Source of the DNA: Chloroflexi bacterium CG23_combo_of_CG06-09_8_20_14_all_45_10
GTDB lineage: Bacteria; Chloroflexota; Dehalococcoidia; GIF9; AB-539-J10
Assembly: GCA_002772325.1 (NCBI GenBank)
Contig: PCSL01000032.1
Span: forward strand, 1-7,181
Reading direction: 5' to 3'
Length of the DNA stretch: 7,181 nucleotides
The position numbers and the translations under genes are program-made. Every line of letters begins with the position of its first letter. Positions within the stretch are counted from its first letter, which is position 1. The notes under the pieces were generated by a model that saw only the letters and a list, made by a program, of their open reading frames with translations, ran no database searches and was not told where the DNA came from. Shown here piece by piece: positions 1-6,079 of the stretch.

Positions 1-1
1 T

Positions 2-664
2 GCTACGATGGTTCAGGACAATCCCTATGGTGTTGGTTTAGAGGGAGCACTTGTTGATGCCCTTAAGGCAAAGGGATGGACAGGCAAACACGTAGTTTCG
101 ATACATTACGACCCGGCAAAGAAAGATTACCGTACTGAACTGGGACAAATCAGGGATCGAGCTCCAGATGTGGTTCTTGCTGTTACCTACGCTGAGGATG
201 GCATCATAGTCTTTAAGCAAGCTCTGGAGATGGGCTTGGATAAGATTGCTTGGCTTGGCTGTGATGGCAATTATGGTCCCGGTATGTTCGCAGAGCCAAA
301 GTGTGCTGAATTTATGGAAAAAGCCATCGTTGCCGGCACCAGGGCTGCCGGTCCGTCAGGTGCTACTTATAATAAGTTTGCTGCTGCCTATAAGACAGAG
401 TTTAAGAAAGATTCCAGCGTTTACTGTGATACCGTTTATGATGCTATTAAGTTAATTGCCCAAGCGATAGAGAAAGCGGGTAAATATGATGGGGAAGCCA
501 TAGGGAAAGCATTGCTAGGATTGGGAAAGAATTATGATGGTGCCAGTGGCACTATCACCTTTGACGATAAAGGCGACCGTGTTTCCGGCACCTTTGAGGT
601 GTGGAAAGTATCCAAGGTTGACGGCACCTACAAGAATGTTCAGGTAAAGATAATTTCCGTGTGA
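2..664 (+). CDS. Branched-chain amino-acid type ABC transporter substrate-binding protein (5'-truncated)
   Basis: This is the C-terminal portion of a periplasmic-binding-fold type I protein of the Leu/Ile/Val-binding (LivJ-like) family, the extracellular receptor of a HAAT-type ABC importer. The frame is open from base 2, so the ATG at 8 is internal and the true start lies upstream of the window. Visible family features are the 'NPYGVGLEGAL' helix start near the first visible residues, the 'APDVVLAVTYAEDG' strand-turn, the 'WLGCDGNYGP' segment, the 'YDAIKLIAQAIEKAG' helix and the late 'GASGTITFDDKGDR' block followed by a 'FEVWKV' strand. The stop is TGA at 662-664, 18 bases before the next gene, so co-transcription with the subtilase is plausible. 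The ligand cannot be deduced: family members bind branched-chain amino acids, amides, urea or aromatic compounds. No permease or ATPase gene is visible, so they may lie upstream. Confidence 0.9.
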   Translation, partial: ATMVQDNPYGVGLEGALVDALKAKGWTGKHVVSIHYDPAKKDYRTELGQIRDRAPDVVLAVTYAEDGIIVFKQALEMGLDKIAWLGCDGNYGPGMFAEPKCAEFMEKAIVAGTRAAGPSGATYNKFAAAYKTEFKKDSSVYCDTVYDAIKLIAQAIEKAGKYDGEAIGKALLGLGKNYDGASGTITFDDKGDRVSGTFEVWKVSKVDGTYKNVQVKIISV

Positions 665-666
665 GT

Positions 667-673
667 AGGAGGT
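667..673 (+). promoter_or_regulatory. Ribosome binding site of the subtilase gene
   Basis: AGGAGGT lies nine bases before the ATG at 683 and fixes that start codon. It sits just after the stop of the upstream transporter gene. Confidence 0.8.
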
Positions 674-682
674 TATACACAA

Positions 683-2761
683 ATGAAGAAGTTAATTTTG
701 GTTCCCATCTTGATTGTTGGATTGCTTTTGAGTGTAATGGGTGGTTTGGCTTTTGCCCAGACACCGGACAAAGCCCAAGGTCATGCGCCTGACCAAATCC
801 TGGTCAAGTTCTTGCCGGGCACATCGCAGGAGACAAAAGCTGGAGTGCACAAGAGGTATGGAAGCAAGGTGGTGGATGTTATCCCGGGGATAGATGTTCA
901 GGTGGTAAGAATCCCTGAGAACAAAGTCGCGGAGAAGGTAAGGGCTTACAAGGGGGAAGCAAGTGTTGAATTTGCTGAGCCTGACTATGTCGCCGAAGCG
1001 ATTCTTACACCCAACGATCCCTACTTTGGAAAACAGTGGGGAATGGTAAAGATTCACGCACCTGAAGCCTGGGATATCACCACAGGCTCGCCTGGAGTAA
1101 AGATAGCTATTTGCGACACTGGCATAGACCAGAACCATGAGGACCTTGCCGCAAAGATTGTTGGTAACAAGAATTTCACACAGAGCAGAACTGTGGATGA
1201 CAACTATGGGCATGGCACTCACGTTGCTGGTATTGCTGCTGCCATAACCAATAATGGCAAGGGTGTCGCTGGCGTAGGCTTTGATTCAAGCCTGATGAAT
1301 GTGAAGGTGCTGGGAGATACTGGCAGTGGCTATTATAGCTGGGTTGCCAACGGCATTAACTGGGCAGCCAATAACGGGGCTAAGGTAATCAACCTCAGTC
1401 TTGGTGGTAGTTCAGCTTCGGACACATTGGAGTCTGCGGTAAATTATGCCTGGGGTAAGGGCTGTGTGCTGGTAGCGGCTGTGGGCAATGATAATACCAG
1501 TGCCCCACTCTATCCCGCTTACTATGAGAATTGCATTGCGGTTGCGGCTACCGACCAAAATGATGCCAAAGCAAGTTTCTCTAATTACGGTGCCTGGGTG
1601 GATATAGCTGCCCCTGGCGTGGACATATTCTCCACGTTGCCGAACCATAGAAACAGGATCGGCATACTGAACTATGGTTCCCTTAGCGGTACATCGATGT
1701 CAACCCCTCATGTGGCTGGACTAGCCGGGCTTGTCTGGGCAACCGAGTATGGGACGAGCCAGGTCAATGTTCGCAGCCGCATTGAGGGCACAGCAGATGA
1801 GGCGGGCACTATGTGGTCAACTTATGGCATAAAGCGAATAAATGCCTATAACGCAGTAGTCTCATCAGCACCAAATAACCCACCTGGAGCCGAGAATAAG
1901 GGTGTAATAACTGACGAGGATACCTCGGTTATCATCACCTTGAGTGGCAGCGATGTGGACGGCGACAACCTTACTTTCAGCATTGTAACAGGGCCATCCC
2001 ATGGGATATTGGGGACTATCACCTCCACAGGAGTAACCACGGCTGCGGTGCAGTACACGCCAGAGGCGAACTATTCCGGCTCGGATAGCTTTACCTATAA
2101 GGCGCATGATGGCAAAGCGTATAGTAACATTGCCACCGTGTCCATCACCGTGATTGCGGTGAATGATACTCCCGTGGCAGATAACAAGTCTGTCACCACT
2201 GAGAAGAACACCCCGGTCGTCATCACCTTGAGTGGCAGTGATGTGGACGGCGACAACCTTACTTTCAGCATGGTGGCTGGGCCGTCCAATGGGACATTGG
2301 GGACCATCGTCTCCACAGGGGTAACCACTGCTGAAGTGCAGTATAATCCCACCACAGACTACGTGGGCACGGATAGCTTCACCTATAAGGCTTATGATGG
2401 CAAAGCGTATAGCGATATCGCTACTGTATCCATCACGGTAAAAGAACCAGCCCCAGCCGCTCCCACTGCGGTGGTAAGCATTGATATGTCTAAGCAGACC
2501 GTGTCGAGATGGTGGAGGGCAACGGCTACAGTTGCCATAACCTCCTCCGAAATTCCACTTACAGAGGCTATAGTATATGGGAAGTGGAGCGGTGTTTACA
2601 CTGGCGAAGTCTCGGGGACAACTAACGGAGAGGGGAAGGTGAGCTTCAAAACCGGGCACATTAGACAAAGTGGCACGGTTACCTTTACTGTTACCAGGGT
2701 GGTCAAAGGCGGGCAGGAATATATCTTATCCGGAGAAACAACTGATTCAATAAGTAAGTAA
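683..2761 (+). CDS. Secreted S8 family subtilisin-like serine peptidase with two cadherin-like repeats
   Basis: A 692-residue exported protease. Residues 1-25 form a signal peptide (MKK, hydrophobic core, 'AFA' before Q26). Residues about 36-106 are a fervidolysin/I9-like propeptide ('DQILVKFLPG' to 'VEFAEPDYVAEA'). The S8 catalytic domain spans about 115-395, with Asp145 ('AICDTGID'), His177 ('GHGTHVAG'), oxyanion Asn269 ('AAVGND') and nucleophile Ser338 ('SGTSMSTPHVAG') all intact, so an active enzyme is expected. Two 96-residue Ig/cadherin-like repeats follow (398-493 and 494-589), each with an acidic 'SGSDVDGDNLTFS' loop that may bind calcium (inference). A short 'PAPAAP' linker leads to a C-terminal beta module (about 597-692) with 'VYGKWSGVYTGEVSG', of a type I associate with Chloroflexota secreted proteases. 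There is no C-terminal membrane anchor or sorting motif, so it is probably released. It likely supplies peptides extracellularly, which fits the importer receptor gene just upstream. Confidence 0.95.
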   Translation: MKKLILVPILIVGLLLSVMGGLAFAQTPDKAQGHAPDQILVKFLPGTSQETKAGVHKRYGSKVVDVIPGIDVQVVRIPENKVAEKVRAYKGEASVEFAEPDYVAEAILTPNDPYFGKQWGMVKIHAPEAWDITTGSPGVKIAICDTGIDQNHEDLAAKIVGNKNFTQSRTVDDNYGHGTHVAGIAAAITNNGKGVAGVGFDSSLMNVKVLGDTGSGYYSWVANGINWAANNGAKVINLSLGGSSASDTLESAVNYAWGKGCVLVAAVGNDNTSAPLYPAYYENCIAVAATDQNDAKASFSNYGAWVDIAAPGVDIFSTLPNHRNRIGILNYGSLSGTSMSTPHVAGLAGLVWATEYGTSQVNVRSRIEGTADEAGTMWSTYGIKRINAYNAVVSSAPNNPPGAENKGVITDEDTSVIITLSGSDVDGDNLTFSIVTGPSHGILGTITSTGVTTAAVQYTPEANYSGSDSFTYKAHDGKAYSNIATVSITVIAVNDTPVADNKSVTTEKNTPVVITLSGSDVDGDNLTFSMVAGPSNGTLGTIVSTGVTTAEVQYNPTTDYVGTDSFTYKAYDGKAYSDIATVSITVKEPAPAAPTAVVSIDMSKQTVSRWWRATATVAITSSEIPLTEAIVYGKWSGVYTGEVSGTTNGEGKVSFKTGHIRQSGTVTFTVTRVVKGGQEYILSGETTDSISK
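1874..2449 (+). repeat. Two 288-bp in-frame tandem repeats inside the subtilase gene
   Basis: Bases 1874-2161 and 2162-2449 are two copies of a 96-codon unit with a constant offset of 288 bases and no internal indel. They encode the two cadherin/Ig-like modules. Conservation is uneven. The block encoding 'SGSDVDGDNLTFS' (1934-1981 against 2222-2269) is almost identical at the DNA level, and the 'TYKAxDGKAYS' segment is also close. The centre and the linker have diverged more. This pattern fits an old duplication with later local conversion, or strong selection on the acidic loop. Confidence 0.85.
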
Positions 2762-2762
2762 T

Positions 2763-2876
2763 AGTTCGGGGTGGAGCAATGCTGATGTAAGAACAAGAAT
2801 AGAGAATTCAGAAGATCCCACAACTGGATTCACTACAAGCATCGGTCGAGTTAATGCCTTAAAAGCTGTCCAATGA
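2763..2876 (+). pseudogene. Relic of the C-terminal end of a second S8 subtilase catalytic domain
   Basis: The codons starting at 2763 can be read to a TGA at 2874-2876 as 'SSGWSNADVRTRIENS', then 'EDPTTGFTTSIG', then 'RVNALKAVQ'. This matches the end of the catalytic domain of the neighbouring subtilase ('SQVNVRSRIEGTAD', then 'RINAYNAV', residues about 359-392), with the VRxRIE and R(I/V)NAxxAV signatures kept. It lies in a different frame from the upstream gene. It has no in-frame start codon and no catalytic residues, so it is not a gene by itself. It is best read as the leftover 3' end of a lost paralogous protease, retained between the intact subtilase and the metallopeptidase gene. Confidence 0.75.
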
Positions 2877-2881
2877 GTAGA

Positions 2882-2890
2882 AGAGGAGGG
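2882..2890 (+). promoter_or_regulatory. Ribosome binding site of the metallopeptidase gene
   Basis: AGAGGAGGG ends three bases before the ATG at 2894. It supports that start over the in-frame ATG at 2873, which has no such site and overlaps the stop of the subtilase relic. Confidence 0.7.
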
Positions 2891-2893
2891 AAT

Positions 2894-3582
2894 ATGAAAA
2901 AATTAATAATGGTAGTTTTAGCTTTTGTTCTTGTCCTCTTTCTTTCAGTGGCGATGATAGGGGCGGCGCCCAATGGCAAACCAAACCCAGTCCGAGGGAA
3001 CGAGAACGTGCAGTTAGTAGTCTTTCTTCATTATGCTTCAAGTGTCAGCCCCGTAGATGGTGGCACTGAAGATAACCCTACCTACAAAACCCACGCCGAT
3101 GCCAAATGGTTGAGCCTTCCTATCTATTGGTCGTTCAACGAAACCGATGCCCCTCTGATGGTGCACTTGGCAATATCACAGCAGCCTTTGACACGTGGGA
3201 TAATGCTACCTCTAAAGGTCTTTTTGCCTGTCAAGGAACTACAAGCGACAAGCCAGGGAAGAGAGATAGCACAAATAGCGTCGGCTTTCTTTCTTGGGAT
3301 GGGGCTGGAGGAGTCATTGGGGGCACCTGGGTGTGGTGGGATATGAAGAACAAGGCAATTTTAGAATTTGACATGTTCTTTGATACCGCTGACGCAGTAG
3401 CCTACCCTATGCAGAACACAGCAACCCACGAAGTGGGTCATACCGTCTTCCTGGACGACCTGCGAATGCCTTTTACCTCAGCTCTCACTATGCATGCTTG
3501 GACCCTTACAGTAGGAGAGACCGAAAAGGAAACTTTGGGTTGGGGTGACATACTAGGGCTGCGGCACCTTTATGGTCCATAA
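2894..3582 (+). pseudogene. Secreted matrixin-like zinc metallopeptidase, frameshifted
   Basis: The gene starts at ATG 2894 with a clear signal peptide (MKKLIMVVLAFVLVLFLSVA, ending near 'IGA'). It reads in one frame through 'WLSLPIYWSFNETDAP' up to about 3153, then must change frame to continue as 'SDGALGNITAAFDTWDNATS' and on to the TAA at 3580-3582. The original frame runs on without family resemblance to a TGA at 3344-3346. The downstream part carries the zinc site HEVGH at 3427-3441, followed by TVFLDD. The Asp at 3457 sits where matrixin/snapalysin-type HExxHxxGxxH/D motifs have the third ligand, although the usual Gly is Phe. A Met-turn candidate ('LTMHAW', Met codon 3490) and the tail 'GETEKETLGWGDILGLRHLYG' follow. 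The conceptual product is about 229 residues. It is either a recent pseudogene or an intact gene with a one-base sequencing or assembly error. Confidence 0.8.
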
Positions 3583-3601
3583 GGACTAGCCTCAGGACAA
3601 G

Positions 3602-3638
3602 TTAGAAAGAGGGAAGCATTGAGTTTTCCTCTTTCTAA
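3602..3638 (+). terminator. Strong intergenic hairpin, probable terminator of the protease transcript
   Basis: TTAGAAAGAGG (3602-3612) pairs perfectly with CCTCTTTCTAA (3628-3638). The stem extends by G-T and A-T pairs to about 14-15 bp around a loop of roughly seven bases. It lies 20 bases after the metallopeptidase stop and before the next ribosome binding site. A T-tract is lacking directly after the stem (only TTTT at 3651-3654), so intrinsic termination is likely but not certain. It could instead protect the 3' end of the mRNA. Confidence 0.55.
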
Positions 3639-3695
3639 GTTGCCTTGCAATTTTGTGATGGGGCAGTTAAACTTCTGCTGTAACTATGGCAAAAT

Positions 3696-3704
3696 AGGAG
3701 GTGA
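3696..3704 (+). promoter_or_regulatory. Near-ideal Shine-Dalgarno sequence
   Basis: AGGAGGTGA matches the full anti-Shine-Dalgarno complement and lies seven bases before the ATG at 3712. It is the strongest such site in the window, yet it serves only a 35-codon frame. Confidence 0.7.
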
Positions 3705-3711
3705 TAAGAGC

Positions 3712-3819
3712 ATGAGGGGGGTAGGGAAAATGGTGAGGATCAAGAAGAACAAGGTTGGCAAAATAAAACCTCTAAGGTTGATTAAGCATGGCACTAAGGG
3801 TGAAGATAAGTGTGAGTAG
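3712..3819 (+). CDS. Small basic protein or leader peptide, 35 residues
   Basis: The frame begins MRGVGKMVRIKKNKVGK and ends GTKGEDKCE. It is very rich in Lys and Arg and has no membrane segment or motif that I recognise. The main support is the excellent ribosome binding site at 3696-3704. The frame could be opened further upstream (ATG 3619), but that would run through the hairpin and ignores the binding site. Its last 32 bases overlap the next gene in another frame, so translation of this short frame may carry ribosomes onto the retropepsin-like gene, whose own binding site is poor. A coupling leader peptide is therefore as likely as an independent function. No homologue comes to mind. Confidence 0.45.
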   Translation: MRGVGKMVRIKKNKVGKIKPLRLIKHGTKGEDKCE

Positions 3820-4201
3820 TGGAAGCAGGGAGGTAGTGATGCCTGCCCTGGTAAATTCAGGGTATGAAACCGAAAATCCTGAGTTATTGGTTCCCTCAGG
3901 TATAGCACAGGCATTAGGCTTATGGCCCGAAACTAGGGAAGCATCAATGGAGCGGTATAAAGTCGCGGGAGGCGCGGAAATAAGGGTGGTGAGGCTGAGA
4001 GGCTCGGCAAAGGTTGAAGTATTAACGGGAAATTGTGTATCAGTGGCTACACTCTGTGATGTGGTTGTTTCAGAGGGTGAAGAGGAATTGATAATCAGTG
4101 ACAAACTAGCCGGGAGCCTGGGATTGTCGATAATAGACATAGGTGAGGGAACTTGGTGTTTCAAAGAGGAAATAGGCAAAAAGGTGAGAAAATCCTATTA
4201 A
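3788..4201 (+). CDS. Retropepsin-like (clan AA) domain protein lacking the catalytic Asp
   Basis: A 137-residue cytosolic protein without signal peptide or membrane segment. The order of elements resembles single-domain retropepsin-like proteins: an N-terminal strand ('ALRVKISVSSG'), then 'VMPALVNSGYETENPELLVP' where active members have 'ALVDTGA', a helix 'SGIAQALGLWP', beta strands 'YKVAGGAEIRVVRLRG' and 'CDVVVSEGEEELIISDKLAGSLGLSI', and a closing 'GTWCFKEE' strand. The DTG position reads Asn23-Ser-Gly, so the catalytic Asp is replaced and the protein is probably not a protease, or acts on another principle. A stop at 3779-3781 in this frame makes ATG 3788 the first usable start. Only a weak AAGG lies upstream, and the start is inside the preceding small frame, which suggests translational coupling. 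The fold assignment is by pattern recognition and is moderately sure. Confidence 0.65.
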   Translation: MALRVKISVSSGSREVVMPALVNSGYETENPELLVPSGIAQALGLWPETREASMERYKVAGGAEIRVVRLRGSAKVEVLTGNCVSVATLCDVVVSEGEEELIISDKLAGSLGLSIIDIGEGTWCFKEEIGKKVRKSY

Positions 4202-4249
4202 CAACAACTCCGGAAAGCCCGAGCGATGCCTCGAGGAGAATCTTTGTTG
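4202..4249 (+). promoter_or_regulatory. Potential hairpin masking the SppA ribosome binding site
   Basis: The 49-base gap before the SppA gene can fold on itself. CAACAA (4202-4207) pairs with TTGTTG (4244-4249), CTCC (4208-4211) with GGAG (4235-4238), and CGAG (4220-4223) with CTCG (4230-4233). The Shine-Dalgarno GAGGAG (4233-4238) would be buried in the stem. The structure has internal loops and may be accidental. Confidence 0.35.
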
Positions 4250-4250
4250 C

Positions 4251-5117
4251 ATGGAGTCAGTAATGCCCAGAATGAAATTTAAGAGGTTTTTACGGCGCTG
4301 TATTGGCTTTATTTCCTTTTTTGCTGTGATTGGTCTGATAATAGGTGCCTTGATTTCTATCCCAGTTATACACAAGCCGTATATCGGGACTATAACCATT
4401 TCAGGAGTTATTCTGGAACAGGCCTATGCTGATGATATTCTGGAGATGCTGAGCTATGCCAGGGATAATCGAGACATAAAAGCAGTTATTTTACAGATAG
4501 ATAGTCCTGGAGGAGGAGCGAGCGTTATTGAACAGGTATATCTTGATGTGCTCAGGCTGAAGATGCAAAAGCCTGTGGTTGCCTCAATAGGAGTAATGGG
4601 AGCCAGCGGAGGCTATTACATCGCCGTAGCATCGAATTTTATTTATGCTGAGCCAAATTCTCAGCTTGGCAGCATAGGTGCCTGGACCACCTTGCCTACC
4701 CCGGAAGAATTGAAGGAGGACATCATAACTACCGGGCCATTTAAGAGCACTGGCGGCTCAAGGACAAAAGCCACACTTGAACTGGAAAGGCTGAGGCAAG
4801 AATTTACCCAGGCAGTCATGTCCCAGAGAGGAGACAGATTGAAATTATCAAGTGAAGAAATTTCTAAAGCTGAAATCTATACGGGCGCTGAAAGCCTCAG
4901 CCTTGGACTTATAGATGGCATCGGTACAATTACTGATGCCAAGCAAAAGGCTGCCAAACTAGCAAGAATCAGGAATTATGGCGTGGTTAATTTAAACGAG
5001 GAGCTCGATATGTGGGAGCCCTATTATTGGCCTATAAAATGGTTTAGTGTGAAAGATCTGATGTCACGGGCCGACCTCATGGCCAGGTATTACTATGTCT
5101 ATTTTGAGCCAGGGTGA
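4251..5117 (+). CDS. sppA: Signal peptide peptidase SppA, S49 family
   Basis: A 288-residue membrane-anchored serine peptidase of the short, single-domain SppA type. It is expected to degrade cleaved signal peptides and other membrane-associated peptides. Residues 1-16 are basic, 17-40 form one transmembrane helix, and the rest would lie outside the membrane. Family landmarks are 'IGTITISGVI' (45-54), 'AVILQIDSPGGG' (78-89), 'KPVVASIGVMGASGGYY' with likely nucleophile Ser119, 'EPNSQLGSIG' (134-143), the likely general base Lys165 in 'TGPFKSTGG', and 'YTGAESLSLGLIDGIGT' (210-226). Both dyad residues are present, so activity is expected. ATG 4251 has GAGGAG twelve bases upstream, which is rather far. 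ATG 4263 is an alternative, with GGAG six bases upstream. The stop overlaps the next start (GTGA, 5114-5117), indicating an operon. The C-terminal extension ('WEPYYWPIKWFSVKDLMSR') is aromatic-rich and not part of the core domain. Confidence 0.92.
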   Translation: MESVMPRMKFKRFLRRCIGFISFFAVIGLIIGALISIPVIHKPYIGTITISGVILEQAYADDILEMLSYARDNRDIKAVILQIDSPGGGASVIEQVYLDVLRLKMQKPVVASIGVMGASGGYYIAVASNFIYAEPNSQLGSIGAWTTLPTPEELKEDIITTGPFKSTGGSRTKATLELERLRQEFTQAVMSQRGDRLKLSSEEISKAEIYTGAESLSLGLIDGIGTITDAKQKAAKLARIRNYGVVNLNEELDMWEPYYWPIKWFSVKDLMSRADLMARYYYVYFEPG

Positions 5118-5983
5118 GTCAATTGGGTAAAAAGATTGCTGTTCTGCTTATCGCAATATTTGTTGTCCTCTTAGGTCGGGGGCTTTACTATTATGGCGGA
5201 TTTTATCGAGCTCCTGCCGTTGAGATGCCCCGCTTTGAGTGGGTTGCCGCTCCGCTGGAGCCATCAACAGAGTATTCTGATGTCTATGAAAAGGGCAAGG
5301 GCAGTATTCTGCTTGATATGGCTCATAATAACGCATTTGAGATAGAGGAGCTTAATGTTTTGCTGTCGCGGCTTATTTCCAGGGGCTTGACCATTGAGTT
5401 CCTTAACTCAGGAGACGATGTAAAAAAGGAACTTACGAAGGCAGATGCCTTTATCATAGCTTGCCCCCAGAAAAAGTTCTCTAAAGAGGAAAGGGAAGCC
5501 ATAAATGAGTTTGTGGACAACAAAGGAAAGCTATTATTGGTTGCTGACCCAATCAGAGGGACTGAAATAAACAGCATATCCCTCAAGTTTGGCTTAATAT
5601 TTGAGCCCGATTACCTGTATAACCTCAAAGAAAACGATGCTAACTTCAGGAACATATTCATTACTAAATTCAAGGAAAACGAGGTAACGAAGAATTTAGA
5701 GAAGATAGCTCTTTACACCGCTGGTTCCATCACCACAGCCAACGTTACCTGCGGCATTGCTCTTGTTGATGAGAATACCTTTTCGTCGCTGATAGAGACG
5801 AGGAAGGAATTGTCACCTATAGCTCTGGCTAACGAATCGAAGGTGCTGGCAATTTATGATTTCACATTCATGACGGAGCCCTATAACGGCATCCTCGACA
5901 ATAACCAGCTCATATCCAATATCGCAGATTGGTTAGCAAGCCCTATCAAGGAAGGGAAAGCAAAAGGAGAGAGTCTAGAATAA
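5114..5983 (+). CDS. Membrane-anchored GATase1-like (DUF4350-like) protein, function unknown
   Basis: A 289-residue protein with one N-terminal transmembrane segment (about residues 7-27) and a large domain predicted outside the membrane. Recognisable pieces are 'SILLDMAHNNAFEIEEL' (64-80), 'LISRGLTIEFLNSGDD' (87-102), 'ADAFIIACPQKKFSKEE' (110-126), 'INEFVDNKGKLLLVADP' (130-146) and a late 'VLAIYDFTFMTEPYNGI' (244-260). This order (start of an alpha/beta fold, prohibited-access style 'P..kfS.eE', then 'G.LLLVADP') resembles DUF4350/GldG-type glutamine-amidotransferase-like domains, which bind rather than catalyse. I see no nucleophile-elbow Cys or Cys-His pair. The GTG start at 5114 overlaps the SppA stop by four bases, so translation is probably coupled. 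TTG 5123, preceded by GGTGAG, is an alternative start. A partner role with SppA is inferred only from this arrangement. Confidence 0.7.
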   Translation: MSQLGKKIAVLLIAIFVVLLGRGLYYYGGFYRAPAVEMPRFEWVAAPLEPSTEYSDVYEKGKGSILLDMAHNNAFEIEELNVLLSRLISRGLTIEFLNSGDDVKKELTKADAFIIACPQKKFSKEEREAINEFVDNKGKLLLVADPIRGTEINSISLKFGLIFEPDYLYNLKENDANFRNIFITKFKENEVTKNLEKIALYTAGSITTANVTCGIALVDENTFSSLIETRKELSPIALANESKVLAIYDFTFMTEPYNGILDNNQLISNIADWLASPIKEGKAKGESLE

Positions 5984-6004
5984 TTTATTGTGCCACAACT
6001 ACTG

Positions 6005-6079
6005 TAGTTGCCCAATTTATTGGGCTTTCCCGCCTGATAAATCAGGCAACTAGTCGGAGCCTGATAAATCAAGCAACTA
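6005..6079. repeat. Cluster of three 21-bp palindromic repeats at a 27-bp period
   Basis: Copy 1 (6005-6025) reads TAGTTGCC then CAATTTATTG then GGC. Copies 2 (6032-6052) and 3 (6059-6079) are the inverse orientation, GCCTGATAAATCA, then GGCAACTA or AGCAACTA. Each pair is separated by exactly six bases. Copies 1 and 2 form 6-bp hairpins with four-base loops (6010-6025 and 6032-6047). In copy 3 the corresponding second pair is a C-A mismatch. A further palindrome CAACTA-CTG-TAGTTG spans 5996-6010. The cluster sits between two converging genes, and copy 3 reaches into the 3' end of the minus-strand gene. It may work as a bidirectional transcription stop, although no T-tract follows. Confidence 0.75.

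Noticed and set aside
692..1222. Minus-strand open frame opposite the subtilase propeptide
   Set aside because: It is antisense to a convincing conserved coding region, with low-quality composition and no start signal.
1865..2668. Long minus-strand open frame opposite the subtilase repeats
   Set aside because: It is antisense to a well-supported gene, its protein has no recognisable features, and its length follows from the repeated codon pattern of the sense strand.
2873..2893. ATG 2873 as the start of the metallopeptidase
   Set aside because: It overlaps the relic stop, has no binding site, and would place seven charged residues before an otherwise typical signal peptide. ATG 2894 follows AGAGGAGGG directly.
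3106..3582. A separate gene starting at ATG 3106
   Set aside because: The first codons lie within sequence that is family-like in another frame, there is no ribosome binding site, and the product would lack the signal peptide. It is the downstream half of the frameshifted metallopeptidase.
6005..6079. CRISPR-like array, because of the regular 27-bp period
   Set aside because: There are only three units, one is inverted, the spacers are six bases and no cas gene is nearby. Palindromic REP-type repeats fit better.
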